Assembly (NCBI RefSeq): GCF_019443105.1
Contig: NZ_JAHZIJ010000001.1
Coordinates: 310,001-374,000 of the forward strand
Source: Paenibacillus oenotherae
Lineage (GTDB): Bacteria > Bacillota > Bacilli > Paenibacillales > Paenibacillaceae
Direction: 5' to 3'
DNA: 64,000 nt
A model generated the notes under the pieces. That model was not told the origin of the DNA. It worked only from the letters and a program-made list of their open reading frames with translations, and made no database searches. Below are positions 1-8,616 of this stretch, piece by piece. Both the position numbers and the translations under genes were made by a program. Positions within the stretch are counted from its first letter, which is position 1. Each line of letters starts with the position of its first letter.

Positions 1-309
1 GGATTGAACACCGGATCTGGCATCGAATTCCTCGTCGATTGCAAGCAGCTCCTCCTTCATCAGACGGCCGAGCAGTTGTCCAACCGCCTTGGCCGTCAAG
101 CCCATTCGCTCCGCAAGCTGCTCCGGCGTCGGGAATTCCACCTGCTCCAGCTGCCGGAACAGCATAAGCTGGACGAACAGCAGCATGTCTGTATCCGATA
201 AGCCAATCCCGCGATAAGCGCGAAGCAGACCTGCAGGAACAACAACACTTCCGCTGTTCATTGCTGCCGCCATACCGCGGGCATATGCCTTCCACATCTC
301 TGTTTTCAT
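1..309 (-). CDS. dnaD: DnaD-family replication initiation protein (N-terminal part, cut by window edge)
   Basis: The first 103 codons are present and the gene runs off the left edge. The product begins MKTEMWKAYARGM and continues into a winged-helix-like stretch (LSDTDMLLFVQLMLF, then TPEQLAERMGLTAKAVGQLL) that fits the DnaD N-terminal domain. DnaD helps load the replicative helicase at oriC and at restart sites. The ATG at 309 is preceded by a strong AGGAGGG ribosome site. It lies 31 bp downstream of asnS, and asnS-dnaD is the usual order in Bacilli. Only the start is visible, so the C-terminal DnaD_2 domain cannot be checked. Confidence 0.85.
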   Translation of the reverse strand, partial: MKTEMWKAYARGMAAAMNSGSVVVPAGLLRAYRGIGLSDTDMLLFVQLMLFRQLEQVEFPTPEQLAERMGLTAKAVGQLLGRLMKEELLAIDEEFDARSGVQS

Positions 310-340
310 AATTGTACTTGCCCTCCTGCTTGCCTGACAG

Positions 341-1636
341 CTACGGGTACAGACGATACAGCATCCTCGGGAAAGGAATGGTCTCGCGAACATGATCCAG
401 ACCGCATAGCCAGGCTACCGTACGCTCCAAGCCTAATCCGAAGCCGGAATGCGGAACGCTCCCGTATCTGCGCAGGTCGAGATACCATTGATAGGCTTCC
501 TCGGACAGCTCATGCTCCGAGAATCGCTGTGCGAGTAGCTCCGGATCATCGATCCTCTGGGAGCCGCCGATAATTTCGCCATAGCCTTCCGGAGCGATCA
601 TATCTGCACAAAGCACCACTTCAGGCCTGTTCGGATCCGGCTTCATGTAGAATGCCTTAATAGCTGCCGGATAATGTGTAATAAATACCGGACGATCATA
701 TTTCTCTGCTATCGCTGTCTCATGCGGAGCTCCGAAATCCTCGCCCCACTGAATTTCAAATCCTTGCTCCTGCAGCATCCTTATCGCTTCGTCATACGAG
801 ATGCGCGGGAACGGAGCGGCGATATTGGCCAGCTTGGCGACATCCCTGCCGATCGTCTCCAGCTCCTTGCTGCAGTTCACAAGCACATTGTGGACGATCG
901 AAGTGATCAGCTGCTCCTGAACAAGCAGGCTCTCCTGATGATCGACAAACGCCATCTCGGGCTCAATCATCCAGAATTCGATCAGGTGACGGCGTGTCTT
1001 CGACTTCTCCGCACGGAAGGTCGGACCGAAGGAATAGACTCTTCCCAGAGCCATCGCCGCAGCTTCCATATACAATTGGCCGCTCTGTGTCAAATAAGCA
1101 TCCTCGTCAAAATATTTGGTATGGAACAGGTTCGTCGTTCCTTCACAGGAAGAAGGCGTAAGAATCGGCGGATCAACCAGCGTAAAGTTCCTCTCATCGA
1201 AGAAAGCTCTGATCGTCCGAATGATCTCTGCACGAATGACCAGTATAGCCCGCTGCTTCGGAGCCCGCAGCCATAAATGCCGGCGATCCATCAAGAAGTC
1301 AACGCCATGCTCCTTGGGCGTTATCGGATATTCCTGCGTGAGCTGAATAATTTCCACCTCATGGACGGTCAGCTCGTAGCCGGATGGACTGCGCGGCTCC
1401 TCCCGCACCGTTCCGCGAACATAGAGCGAACTCTCCTGCGTCAGCTTTTGCGCCGCTTCCCAGGTTGACTCGGACACCTCGCTTTTCACGACAACGCCTT
1501 GAATGTAGCCGGTTCCATCCCGAAGCTGCAGGAATTGAATTTTGCCGCTTGAACGCTTGCCGTGCAGCCAGCACCCGATCCACACGGATTGCTCCGCATG
1601 CCTGTTCACTTGCCCGATTATAGTCAAGTCCTTCAT
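341..1636 (-). CDS. asnS: Asparagine--tRNA ligase
   Basis: Class IIb aminoacyl-tRNA synthetase of 432 aa, the usual length, which charges tRNA-Asn in the cytoplasm. An N-terminal OB-fold anticodon-binding domain ([18 protein letters not shown]) precedes the catalytic core. Motif 2 ([12 protein letters not shown]) and motif 3 (GFGLGLERT near the C-terminus) are intact. I start it at [11 protein letters not shown] (1636), which has a GGTGGGG ribosome site and matches family N-termini; an upstream in-frame ATG would add 30 unlikely residues. It follows ackA by 22 bp and precedes dnaD. AspRS is excluded by overall similarity and by the asnS-dnaD context. Confidence 0.95.
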   Translation of the reverse strand: MKDLTIIGQVNRHAEQSVWIGCWLHGKRSSGKIQFLQLRDGTGYIQGVVVKSEVSESTWEAAQKLTQESSLYVRGTVREEPRSPSGYELTVHEVEIIQLTQEYPITPKEHGVDFLMDRRHLWLRAPKQRAILVIRAEIIRTIRAFFDERNFTLVDPPILTPSSCEGTTNLFHTKYFDEDAYLTQSGQLYMEAAAMALGRVYSFGPTFRAEKSKTRRHLIEFWMIEPEMAFVDHQESLLVQEQLITSIVHNVLVNCSKELETIGRDVAKLANIAAPFPRISYDEAIRMLQEQGFEIQWGEDFGAPHETAIAEKYDRPVFITHYPAAIKAFYMKPDPNRPEVVLCADMIAPEGYGEIIGGSQRIDDPELLAQRFSEHELSEEAYQWYLDLRRYGSVPHSGFGLGLERTVAWLCGLDHVRETIPFPRMLYRLYP

Positions 1637-1658
1637 CGCGAACCCCACCTTTTCTAAC

Positions 1659-2864
1659 TTAGACTTGTTCCCGCACCAATGTATAGGTGTCCCTCGCAAT
1701 GAGCAGTTCCTCATTCGTCGGCACAACCATAACAGTAACGCGTGATTCAGCAGACGATATCACTCTTGCTTCCTTCGATCTCTCCCCGTTGCGCTCCTCA
1801 TCAAGCTCAATACCGAGGAAGGTCAGCCCATCACAGACCGTCTTGCGCAGAACGACGGAATTCTCGCCCACTCCTGCCGTGAACACAAGCACATCAATGC
1901 CGTTCATTGCAGCAGCATAGGCTCCTATATATTTACGCAGCCGATACGTATACATGTCGAAAGCAAGCTTCGCCTGCTTGTCGCCCTCCTGCATCGCTTC
2001 TGTAATTTCGCGCATATCACTGCTAATGCCGCTGATCGCGAGCATGCCGCTATGCTTGTTCAGCATGGAGTTGACCTCATTGAGCGTCAGCTCCTCCTTG
2101 TTCATCGTAAAGGGTACAATCGCCGGGTCAAGATCCCCGCTCCTCGTTCCCATCATCAAGCCTTCCAGCGGCGTCAGACCCATGCTTGTGTCATAAGACT
2201 TGCCATTCAGGATGGCTGTGCAGCTTGCACCGTTTCCGATATGGCAGGATACCATTTTGAGTGATTCCAGCGGCTTGTTAAGCACCTTTGCCGCCTTGCG
2301 GCTGACATAGTTGTGCGAAGTGCCGTGAAAGCCGTAACGGCGAATTTTGTGGCGGCGGTAAAGCACCATCGGTATCGGATACAGGAACGTCTCCTGGGGC
2401 ATCGATTGATGAAAGGCTGTATCGAACACAACGACCTGCTTCACATCGCCCATATTCGCTTCCACAGCGGCAATGCCCATCAGAGCCGGCGGATTATGCA
2501 GCGGCGCCAAATCGAACAGCTTGCGGATCTCCAGCTTAACCTCGTCCGTTACGATCGTTGACTGCTTGAAAATTTCTCCGCCGTGAACAACGCGATGTCC
2601 CACCGCCTTAATCTCATCGATAGAGCCCAGAACGCCGTGTTCAGGATGCATAAGCAGATCAATGACGCGCTTCACTGCCGTATTATGATCGAGAATTTCC
2701 CGCACGAGGCTCACTTCCTGCTTGCCCGTCGGTTCATGAATGACGATTGACGAATCCATCCCGATCCGCTCAACCCGGCCGTTCGCAATAACCGACTCCC
2801 CGTTCATATTGTAGAGCTGGTATTTCAGCGACGAGCTGCCGGCATTAATGACAAGTATGATCAT
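1659..2864 (-). CDS. ackA: Acetate kinase
   Basis: Makes acetate and ATP from acetyl phosphate and ADP, or the reverse, in the cytoplasm. The 401-aa protein has the ASKHA-family signature near the start ([12 protein letters not shown]) and the second acetate kinase signature ([11 protein letters not shown]), plus the conserved GTRSGDLDP stretch. Length is normal. Its ATG overlaps the TGA of the upstream 3-hydroxyacyl-CoA dehydrogenase gene (ATGA), so the two are probably translationally coupled. In B. subtilis ackA sits elsewhere, so this placement next to asnS departs from the otherwise conserved order. Confidence 0.97.
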   Translation of the reverse strand: MIILVINAGSSSLKYQLYNMNGESVIANGRVERIGMDSSIVIHEPTGKQEVSLVREILDHNTAVKRVIDLLMHPEHGVLGSIDEIKAVGHRVVHGGEIFKQSTIVTDEVKLEIRKLFDLAPLHNPPALMGIAAVEANMGDVKQVVVFDTAFHQSMPQETFLYPIPMVLYRRHKIRRYGFHGTSHNYVSRKAAKVLNKPLESLKMVSCHIGNGASCTAILNGKSYDTSMGLTPLEGLMMGTRSGDLDPAIVPFTMNKEELTLNEVNSMLNKHSGMLAISGISSDMREITEAMQEGDKQAKLAFDMYTYRLRKYIGAYAAAMNGIDVLVFTAGVGENSVVLRKTVCDGLTFLGIELDEERNGERSKEARVISSAESRVTVMVVPTNEELLIARDTYTLVREQV

Positions 2865-3733
2865 ATACGATCCCCATCCTTATCGTATTTGAAAAATCCG
2901 ATGCCGCTCTTCGCGCCCAAATGGCCGGCACGCACCATTTTTTTCAGCACAATGGACGGTCTGTACTTCAGCTCGCCATACTCGCGGAACATTCGCTCAA
3001 GCGCGGCAAGTACGGCATCCAGCCCGAAGCGATCCGCCATTTCGAACGGCCCGTTCTGGAAGGAATAGCCGATTCGCATGGCAGTATCGATGTCTTCCGC
3101 TGTTGCGACGCCTTCCTCCAGCACATGGAGGGCTTCATTTATGAGTAAACAGATCAAGCGCGTCGTGACGAATCCCGGAGATTCGAAAACCATGACGCCC
3201 TTCTTATGTATAATGTTCTCGACAAAATGCTTTGTCTTCACGAAAGTTTCTTCCGATGTTTTGAGGCCGCGAACAAGCTCTACAAGGCCTGTCTTCATTA
3301 CCGGGTAGACAAAATGCATGCCGATGACACGCTCCGGATTAGCCGTGACGCTTGCGAGTTCCGTCATGCTGAGTGTAGACGTATTGCTGGCCAGAATAAT
3401 GCTTGAATCACATATGCGGTCCAACTGCTCGAAGATCTCTCTTTTGCTGTCAATATCCTCTGTTATGGTTTCGATAACGAGCTGGCATTCCGAGAAGGCG
3501 GACAGCCGCTTCACCGGATGAATCCGATTCATGACCAGCTTCTTCTCCGCCAGTGTAAGCGCCCATTTCTCGATTTGTTTATCCAGGCTTTGCTCTATCA
3601 TTGCCATTGAAGCTGACAATTTCTCGTCATTCTGTTCGATTACGAATACATCAAGACCGTTGAACGCAAGCAGCTCTGCTATTCCCTGCCCCATTGTGCC
3701 AACGCCGATTACGCCTACACTGCGAACTGTCAT
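2861..3733 (-). CDS. hbd: 3-hydroxyacyl-CoA (3-hydroxybutyryl-CoA) dehydrogenase
   Basis: NAD-dependent oxidation of 3-hydroxyacyl-CoA, or reduction of acetoacetyl-CoA. The 290-aa protein has the Rossmann motif GVGTMGQG at residues 10-17, the catalytic His in GMHFVYPV with the H-x3-P spacing of the family, and a C-terminal helical dimerisation domain (NGPFEMADRFGLDAV). Length fits the short stand-alone Hbd type rather than the fused FadB type. It overlaps ackA by 4 bp. No thiolase or crotonase is nearby, so its pathway (butyrate/PHB-like metabolism or fatty-acid breakdown) cannot be fixed from context. Confidence 0.88.
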   Translation of the reverse strand: MTVRSVGVIGVGTMGQGIAELLAFNGLDVFVIEQNDEKLSASMAMIEQSLDKQIEKWALTLAEKKLVMNRIHPVKRLSAFSECQLVIETITEDIDSKREIFEQLDRICDSSIILASNTSTLSMTELASVTANPERVIGMHFVYPVMKTGLVELVRGLKTSEETFVKTKHFVENIIHKKGVMVFESPGFVTTRLICLLINEALHVLEEGVATAEDIDTAMRIGYSFQNGPFEMADRFGLDAVLAALERMFREYGELKYRPSIVLKKMVRAGHLGAKSGIGFFKYDKDGDRI

Positions 3734-3798
3734 CCCGTCATTCCCCCATCTGTTCCAGCGAAGTATGTTCCCTTTTTCTCCCGTACGCCATCGTTCTT

Positions 3799-3804
3799 AT
3801 TATA
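3799..3804 (-). promoter_or_regulatory. Candidate -10 element upstream of hbd-ackA
   Basis: A perfect TATAAT lies on the minus strand about 66 bp before the hbd ATG, just after the terminator of the upstream protease gene. No good -35 hexamer stands at 16-18 bp, where the sequence is the T-rich terminator tail, so the promoter call is weak. Confidence 0.35.
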
Positions 3805-3813
3805 CCTTTTTTA

Positions 3814-3847
3814 TAACAAAAAAGAAGACGGACCACCGTCCGCCTTC
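3814..3847 (-). terminator. Rho-independent terminator of the FtsH-like gene
   Basis: On the minus strand a 10-bp stem with one mismatch (arms 3838-3847 and 3824-3833, 4-nt loop) is followed by TTTTTTGTT. It begins 10 bp after the stop codon at 3858 and separates the protease operon from hbd-ackA. Confidence 0.9.
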
Positions 3848-3857
3848 AAATTGTAAC

Positions 3858-5372
3858 TTATGCATAATTCTCCTGACTGGAATGGCTGCCGGATTGAAGC
3901 AAATCACGGAATTGGTGGCCGCTTAACGTTTCTTCTGCTGTAAGCACATCCAGTGATTGCATAAACACTGCTCTTCTTTCCTGCAGCAGCTGCTTGACGC
4001 GCCCCATCAGCTCCTCCAGGATGCTGTTGTTTACACCAGCCCATTTGTCTGGCGTCATCATGGATTCATTGACGATGCCGAGCTCAGTCAAGCCTGATTC
4101 CACCATCGTGCGGACAATATTGATCGCCTGATCGAAATCACCTCGTGATCCCGTACTGCGGTCGCCATAGAATTGCTCCTCCGCAGCCGCCCCTCCGAGA
4201 GCGATCATAATCTGACCTTCCAGAAACTCCTGCGTGTACAAGTAACGATCCTGCTGCGGATTGTGACGGACATAGCCGAGCGCTTGACCACGCGGCGACA
4301 GCGCTACCTGTGATACGCTGCCCGGTCTGACAATTTCGGCTATGATGGCGTGCCCAAGCTCATGAAGCGCAACACGCTCCCGCTCCTCCTTCGTCGATTC
4401 CCGATCCGTCTTCTCGCCCATCATCACCTTGTCGATCGCCATGGAGAAATGATGCTGCATGATCGACTCGCTCTTCTCACGCATCGCATAGATAGCTGAT
4501 TCATTCATCACGCTCTCCAATTGCGCGCCTGAGAAGCCGAACGACTCCTCAGCGATTTTGTCCACACTTACGTCATTGTGAAGCGGTTTGTTCCGGGCAT
4601 GAATACGCAATATATGAGCACGGCCCTTCCTGTCCGGCAAATCCACCCCGATATGGCGGTCGAACCGTCCGGGACGAAGCAGCGCGCTATCCAGCATTTC
4701 CTTGCGGTTCGTGGCGCCGATCAACAGAATGCGCGGAGAATCCGAAGTATGAATGCCATCCAGCTCTGTGAGCAGTTGGTTCAGTGTCTGATCGTATTCC
4801 CGCTGCTGTCCGCCATCCCGCTTGCCGCCGATGACATCAATCTCATCGATGAAGATAACAGCGCTGTTTTTACCCGCCTTAGCCGCTTTTTGACGCGCAT
4901 CCTTGAACATGTCACGAATTCGGCTTGCGCCAACACCAACATACATCTCCACGAATTCCGAGCCCGAAGCGGCAATATAGATCGAATCTGTGTAGGCGGA
5001 GGCAGCCTTCGCCAGCAGCGTCTTGCCTGTTCCCGGAGGACCGGTTAACAGGATTCCCTTCAACGGACGAATACCGAACTTCGAGATTTGCTCCTCATGC
5101 ACGAGAAAATCGAGCGCTTCGATCAGTTCCTGCTTGGCACGATCCTGACCGCCGATCTCATCGAAGGAAAGCGGAACTGCAGGACGGGCCTTCGTCTTCT
5201 GTCCTCCGCCCATTGTAGCGAAGGTGCCGCGTGTTTTTGCCACGTACAGCAGGCCGCCAACCACACCCGCCATAAACACCAGCGGCAATGTATTGACCCC
5301 GACTACAAACTGCAGGAATAAAATGAAGACCGGCACAAAGCCGATCGCAATCTCTTTTGTATAACTACGCAT
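3858..5372 (-). CDS. FtsH-like membrane AAA+ zinc metalloprotease, short form
   Basis: 504 aa, against about 640 for housekeeping FtsH. Two N-terminal hydrophobic segments (about 10-27 and 29-45) are almost contiguous, so the usual external domain between TM1 and TM2 is missing. The AAA module is intact: Walker A GPPGTGKT 111-118, pore-loop region FVEMYVGVGAS 140-150, Walker B VIFIDE 172-177, second region of homology around LLRPGRFDRH 231-240. The M41 peptidase motif HELGH is at 337-341, and a downstream GDFDQA (411-416) can supply the third zinc ligand, so it looks catalytically competent. It overlaps by 8 bp the upstream gene for a one-pass membrane protein, suggesting a two-protein complex. 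It is a paralogue type, not the ftsH of the hpt-ftsH locus. Confidence 0.85.
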   Translation of the reverse strand: MRSYTKEIAIGFVPVFILFLQFVVGVNTLPLVFMAGVVGGLLYVAKTRGTFATMGGGQKTKARPAVPLSFDEIGGQDRAKQELIEALDFLVHEEQISKFGIRPLKGILLTGPPGTGKTLLAKAASAYTDSIYIAASGSEFVEMYVGVGASRIRDMFKDARQKAAKAGKNSAVIFIDEIDVIGGKRDGGQQREYDQTLNQLLTELDGIHTSDSPRILLIGATNRKEMLDSALLRPGRFDRHIGVDLPDRKGRAHILRIHARNKPLHNDVSVDKIAEESFGFSGAQLESVMNESAIYAMREKSESIMQHHFSMAIDKVMMGEKTDRESTKEERERVALHELGHAIIAEIVRPGSVSQVALSPRGQALGYVRHNPQQDRYLYTQEFLEGQIMIALGGAAAEEQFYGDRSTGSRGDFDQAINIVRTMVESGLTELGIVNESMMTPDKWAGVNNSILEELMGRVKQLLQERRAVFMQSLDVLTAEETLSGHQFRDLLQSGSHSSQENYA

Positions 5373-5901
5373 TCGGCCACACCCCCAGCTTCTCGGACGT
5401 TCTCGGCAGCACGATGTGCTTCGCCGTTTCGCCGTTTTTCAGTGTAATGTAGACGTTCACTTCATCAATCTCGGATGAGGCTTCTATTCCGCTGAATTGC
5501 TTCTCCAACCGGCTCATAGCAGCCGGAATCGCTGTGTAATGGCGATTCTCCATCGCTTCCGCTATATCAAACAGGACGGTTGACCAAACCTTGTCAAGCT
5601 CCTGCTGCTTGCCATCCTCTTGAATGTCAAACTTAAGCTCCTTGCCGCCAATGACGGATTCGCCTTCCCGTGCGATAGTCTCGTATATATCCTTCACATT
5701 GGCATCCCGATCCAGCGTAATTTCCATCGTGACGGAATCCCGGCCAATCACGGGAGCAGCCGATGACACGCCCGGCATATCTGCCACAATGCTTTCAAGC
5801 GGGCCCAGTGTCGCCACATTTCTATACGTATACCAGCCTCCGACAAGCAAGCCAGCCGACAACACAGCAGTAAGAACAGCAGGTAATACTCGTATTTTCA
5901 C
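5365..5901 (-). CDS. Membrane-anchored protein of unknown function, partner of the FtsH-like protease
   Basis: 178 aa, not a family I recognise. One N-terminal membrane segment (about 6-24, LPAVLTAVLSAGLLVGGWY) is followed by about 150 mostly hydrophilic residues predicted to lie outside. They show alternating beta-like stretches (SVTMEITLD, VNVYITLKNGE) and a helical part (DKVWSTVLFDIAEAMENR). Translation starts at a GTG (5899-5901) with a GGGGGG-type ribosome site. Its stop overlaps the start of the FtsH-like gene by 8 bp. I infer that it supplies the extracytoplasmic domain the protease lacks. A perfect TATACT lies upstream, but no convincing -35 was found. Confidence 0.75.
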   Translation of the reverse strand: MKIRVLPAVLTAVLSAGLLVGGWYTYRNVATLGPLESIVADMPGVSSAAPVIGRDSVTMEITLDRDANVKDIYETIAREGESVIGGKELKFDIQEDGKQQELDKVWSTVLFDIAEAMENRHYTAIPAAMSRLEKQFSGIEASSEIDEVNVYITLKNGETAKHIVLPRTSEKLGVWPNA

Positions 5902-6105
5902 GGCAAATAGCCCCCCTTATCTCAGTTAGTGTCAGTTAGTATATATACAATCGATATATCAATCTCTCTACACGAAAGTATATCACACCTTCCTGCACCA
6001 AAGGGCGTGTAATAAAAGGGAGCCTTGGAGCAAACTGCCGCCGCCGGCGAGCTTCCCGTCAACTAGGCTTCAAACGTGCACCAGCAACTGCTGGCAATAG
6101 CTCCA

Positions 6106-6180
6106 GTGAGTTAGAGTGAGTTAGAGTGAGTGGAGTGAGTTAGAGTGAATGGAGTGAGTGGAGTGAGTGAAGTAAGAGGA
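6106..6180. repeat. Degenerate tandem repeat, 9-10 bp unit
   Basis: About eight copies of GTGAGTTAGA / GTGAGTGGA variants. The array is present between the first direct-repeat block and its hairpin module but nearly absent between the second pair, which shows independent expansion or contraction. Confidence 0.85.
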
Positions 6181-6186
6181 GTTAGT

Positions 6187-6373
6187 GGAAGCCTGCGTAA
6201 GAGCAGGAATTCCCGCTAAAAGTAGCCCGTGAGGGCAGAATGCCTGCGATTAGGCAGGAATATATGGCGGATTGGGCTGCTATCGGGACAATATGATGAA
6301 ATGCCTGCGCTTTGGCAGGCATTCGGTCTTCAGCACGCTGAAACAAGTAAAAGCATGCCTGTTCGCAGGAATG
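6187..6373 (+). repeat. Four-hairpin repeat module, copy A1
   Basis: 187 bp. Four short inverted repeats of CCTGC/GCAGG type lie at 6192-6207, 6241-6259, 6299-6323 and 6355-6373, with centres about 51, 61 and 54 bp apart. The third is the strongest (AATGCCTGC / GGCAGGCATT). It shares length, hairpin spacing and intervening words (TAAAAGTAGC, GCTGAAAC) with the copies at 6461, 58153 and 58492. Function unknown. Confidence 0.85.
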
Positions 6374-6460
6374 TTCGCCGCCGACGGCGAGCTTCCTGTC
6401 AACTAGGCTTCAAACGTGCACCAGCGACTGCTGGCAACAGCTCCAGTTAGAGGAGTTAGT

Positions 6461-6646
6461 GGAAGCCTGCGTAAGAGCAGGAATTCCCGCTAAAAGTAGC
6501 CCGTAAGGACAGAATGCCTGCGATTAGGAGGAATATATGGCGGATTGGGCTGCTATCGGGGAAACATGACGAAATGCCTGCGCTTTGACAGGCATTCGCT
6601 CTTCTGCACGCTGAAACAAGTAAAAGCATGCCTGTTCGCAGGAATG
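6461..6646 (+). repeat. Four-hairpin repeat module, copy A2
   Basis: 186 bp, about 95% identical to A1 and 274 bp downstream of it. The second hairpin is damaged by a small deletion (GATTAGGAGG in place of GATTAGGCAGG), which suggests that not every hairpin in a duplicated copy is under constraint. Confidence 0.85.
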
Positions 6647-6701
6647 CTCGCCGCCGCTCTGCTTACAGATTCTAAATTTCAAGCACGGCGTTAACGAGAA
6701 A

Positions 6702-6786
6702 AATGAACAATAGAACGAAGCGAGGGGAATGATTATGAAGAAGCGCGAGCGCTCTTCAGATCATTCCCCTGCGTAGCCTGTTCATT
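6702..6786. repeat. MITE-derived long palindrome downstream of ypmB
   Basis: Nested inverted repeat: AATGAACA (6702-6709) pairs with TGTTCATT (6779-6786), GGGGAATGAT (6724-6733) with ATCATTCCCC (6760-6769), and the centre is GAAGAAGCGC / GCTCTTC. It looks like an internally deleted member of the family seen complete at 45698-45890. It starts 5 bp after the ypmB stop, so it may also act as a 3' RNA hairpin. Confidence 0.75.
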
Positions 6787-6790
6787 CATT

Positions 6791-7315
6791 TTATTGTGAG
6801 GGCAGCGTATACGTCGTCACTGCACTGCCATCGCCGAAACGATAGAAATCATAGTAGTAGTTCCCTTTACCATCCAGCTTCCTGTAGTAGAAAGCTTCCC
6901 AGACTGGTTCGCCGTTGAGACTGCCGAGCGTCAGCCGCTCCAGATCAGCGTCCGGCCTGGATTGCAGGAACCGCTCCTCCATAGCTTCTTCGGTCAAGCC
7001 CTCCCTGGCTTTGAGTACAATCGGCTCGCTGCCTTCTCTCAGCCATGCATATGCCTCGTCGCCATCCTTATCCTTGCCTTCGACAACCCATACCGTCTCA
7101 TCCCATACGAACTTATGCGAATCAATCGTTTCGGTAAAGCCCGCTGTTTCCCTCGCTTGCTTCTCAGCGGCACGCTCCTCTTCCCATGAAGGGGATTGCA
7201 CATACCGGTAATAGCCGTTGGCAGCGATCAGTAATATGAGTATGGCAGCAGCAGCCAGCAGCGTCCATTTGAGCGGTGTCATCCTGGATTCGCGTTTGCG
7301 ACTTTTGGCGCGCAT
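6791..7315 (-). CDS. ypmB: YpmB/TseB-like cell-wall-associated membrane protein
   Basis: 174 aa. A basic N-terminus and one membrane segment (about 14-30, PLKWTLLAAAAILILLIAA) are followed by an external region with two PepSY-like alpha/beta units, rich in aromatic residues (NYYYDFYRF). Length and layout fit the YpmB family, whose B. subtilis member (TseB) binds the elongasome penicillin-binding protein PBP2A. The start shares one base with the deaminase stop (TAATG); an internal ATG at codon 12 is an alternative but has no better ribosome site. In B. subtilis ypmB also lies in the dinG-asnS interval. An aspB gene, expected next to it there, is absent here. Confidence 0.75.
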   Translation of the reverse strand: MRAKSRKRESRMTPLKWTLLAAAAILILLIAANGYYRYVQSPSWEEERAAEKQARETAGFTETIDSHKFVWDETVWVVEGKDKDGDEAYAWLREGSEPIVLKAREGLTEEAMEERFLQSRPDADLERLTLGSLNGEPVWEAFYYRKLDGKGNYYYDFYRFGDGSAVTTYTLPSQ

Positions 7316-8616
7316 TAATGATTCAGCAGCCTTTCGAAGCAGCGCTGTGACTCTGCCAGCACCTTCTCTTCATCCAGCAATAGACATACACCATTCTTCA
7401 CCACTTGGCGACCGTCGATCCATACATGCTTCACATCACGCCCGGAGCCGGAATAGACAAGATGGGATACAATTTCAGTCTGCGGATAGAAATGCGGCTG
7501 TTCAGCGTCAATGGCGATAAAATCCGCCTTCATGCCTTCCTTCAGCATCCCGTATTGCTCCTCTCTCCAGATCGCACGCGCGCCGCCGACCGTAGCAAGC
7601 TTCAACGCTTCCCATGCAGGAACTGCGGTTGGATCGCCAGACACACCCTTATGTATGAGAGCAGCCAGCCGAATTTCATCGAAAAGATCCAAATTATTAT
7701 TGCTTGCTGCGCTATCTGTCCCTAAAGATACAGTAACACCGGCCTTCAACAGCTCCGGCACACGCGCCACACCGCTGGCCAGCTTCAGATTGCTAGCAGG
7801 GTTGTGCGATATGGCAGCCCCGCGCTCTGCAAGCAGAGCAATCTCATCATCGGTCAGATGCACCGCATGAGCCAGCAGCGCCGGACGGGAGAAGAAGCCG
7901 AGCTTATCCAGATGCTCAACAGGACGGCAGCCGTAATCATTCACGTTCTGCTGCACCTCGGCTGCAGATTCGGACATATGAGTATGAAGCGGAACGTTCA
8001 GCTCATGTGCAGCCTCTACAATGCGGGCAATATAATCAGGCGGGCATGTATATGGAGCGTGCGGGGAGAGCATGGTCGTTATGCGCCCATCAGCCTTGCC
8101 GTTCCAATCCGTTACAAATTGCTTGGCTTCCGCCAGCTTGGCATCCTGCACCTCAGGCGGACACAATCCGATAACGCCACGGGTAAGCAGTCCTCTTATG
8201 CCTGATTGCTCTACAACCTCGGCTACAATGTGCATCCGGTCATACATGTCGACGAACGTTGTCGTGCCTGATTTGAGCATTTCGGCAACAGCAAGCGATG
8301 TTCCCCAGCGAACGTCATCATCCGTGAACTTCGCTTCCATCGGCCACATCTTCTCTTCCAGCCACAATTGCAGGGATTGATCGTCCGAATAGCCGCGAAG
8401 CAGCGACATCGCCGCATGGCCATGTGTGTTGATGAGGCCTGGCATGAATACAAGACCTTTGCCGTCTACACGCTCCGCACCCTCCGCAAGCGGCCCAGGC
8501 GCCTGCTCGCCGATATACGTAATTTGTCCCTGTTCAATGACCATATGCCCCTTTACTACTGGCCGGCTCTCGTCCATCGTTACGAAAGTTCCATTCTCAA
8601 TCCATAGACGGTTCAT
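7315..8616 (-). CDS. mtaD: MtaD-type amidohydrolase (methylthioadenosine / S-adenosylhomocysteine deaminase)
   Basis: 433-aa metal-dependent amidohydrolase. The first metal site THGHAAMS follows the N-terminal beta domain; further ligands are seen in PLHTHMSES, LLAHAVHLTDDE and LGTDSAASNNNLD. These are the marks of the MtaD/ATZ-TRZ group, which deaminates adenosine-type nucleosides to inosine forms and takes part in methionine and purine salvage. Exact substrate (5'-methylthioadenosine, SAH or 5'-deoxyadenosine) cannot be told by eye. Its start overlaps the end of rex by 20 bp, so it is in the dinG-rex operon. Confidence 0.85.
   Translation of the reverse strand: MNRLWIENGTFVTMDESRPVVKGHMVIEQGQITYIGEQAPGPLAEGAERVDGKGLVFMPGLINTHGHAAMSLLRGYSDDQSLQLWLEEKMWPMEAKFTDDDVRWGTSLAVAEMLKSGTTTFVDMYDRMHIVAEVVEQSGIRGLLTRGVIGLCPPEVQDAKLAEAKQFVTDWNGKADGRITTMLSPHAPYTCPPDYIARIVEAAHELNVPLHTHMSESAAEVQQNVNDYGCRPVEHLDKLGFFSRPALLAHAVHLTDDEIALLAERGAAISHNPASNLKLASGVARVPELLKAGVTVSLGTDSAASNNNLDLFDEIRLAALIHKGVSGDPTAVPAWEALKLATVGGARAIWREEQYGMLKEGMKADFIAIDAEQPHFYPQTEIVSHLVYSGSGRDVKHVWIDGRQVVKNGVCLLLDEEKVLAESQRCFERLLNH

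Larger units (their letters stand above)
6040..6445. repeat. Direct repeat block flanking the four-hairpin modules
   Basis: A segment of about 65 bp at 6040-6105 (containing AACTAGGCTTCAAACGTGCA) recurs at about 6376-6445 with few changes. Together with the hairpin modules it forms a tandem duplication B-A-B-A across 6040-6646. A truncated third start (CTCGCCGCCG) follows at 6647. There is no convincing gene in 5930-6790. Confidence 0.8.

Noticed and set aside
674-1276. 200-aa plus-strand frame opposite asnS
   Set aside because: Complete overlap with a certain gene on the other strand; composition is that of an antisense shadow.
6187-6646. CRISPR array
   Set aside because: Repeats are long modules with internal hairpins and few copies; there are no short uniform repeats with unique spacers and no cas genes.
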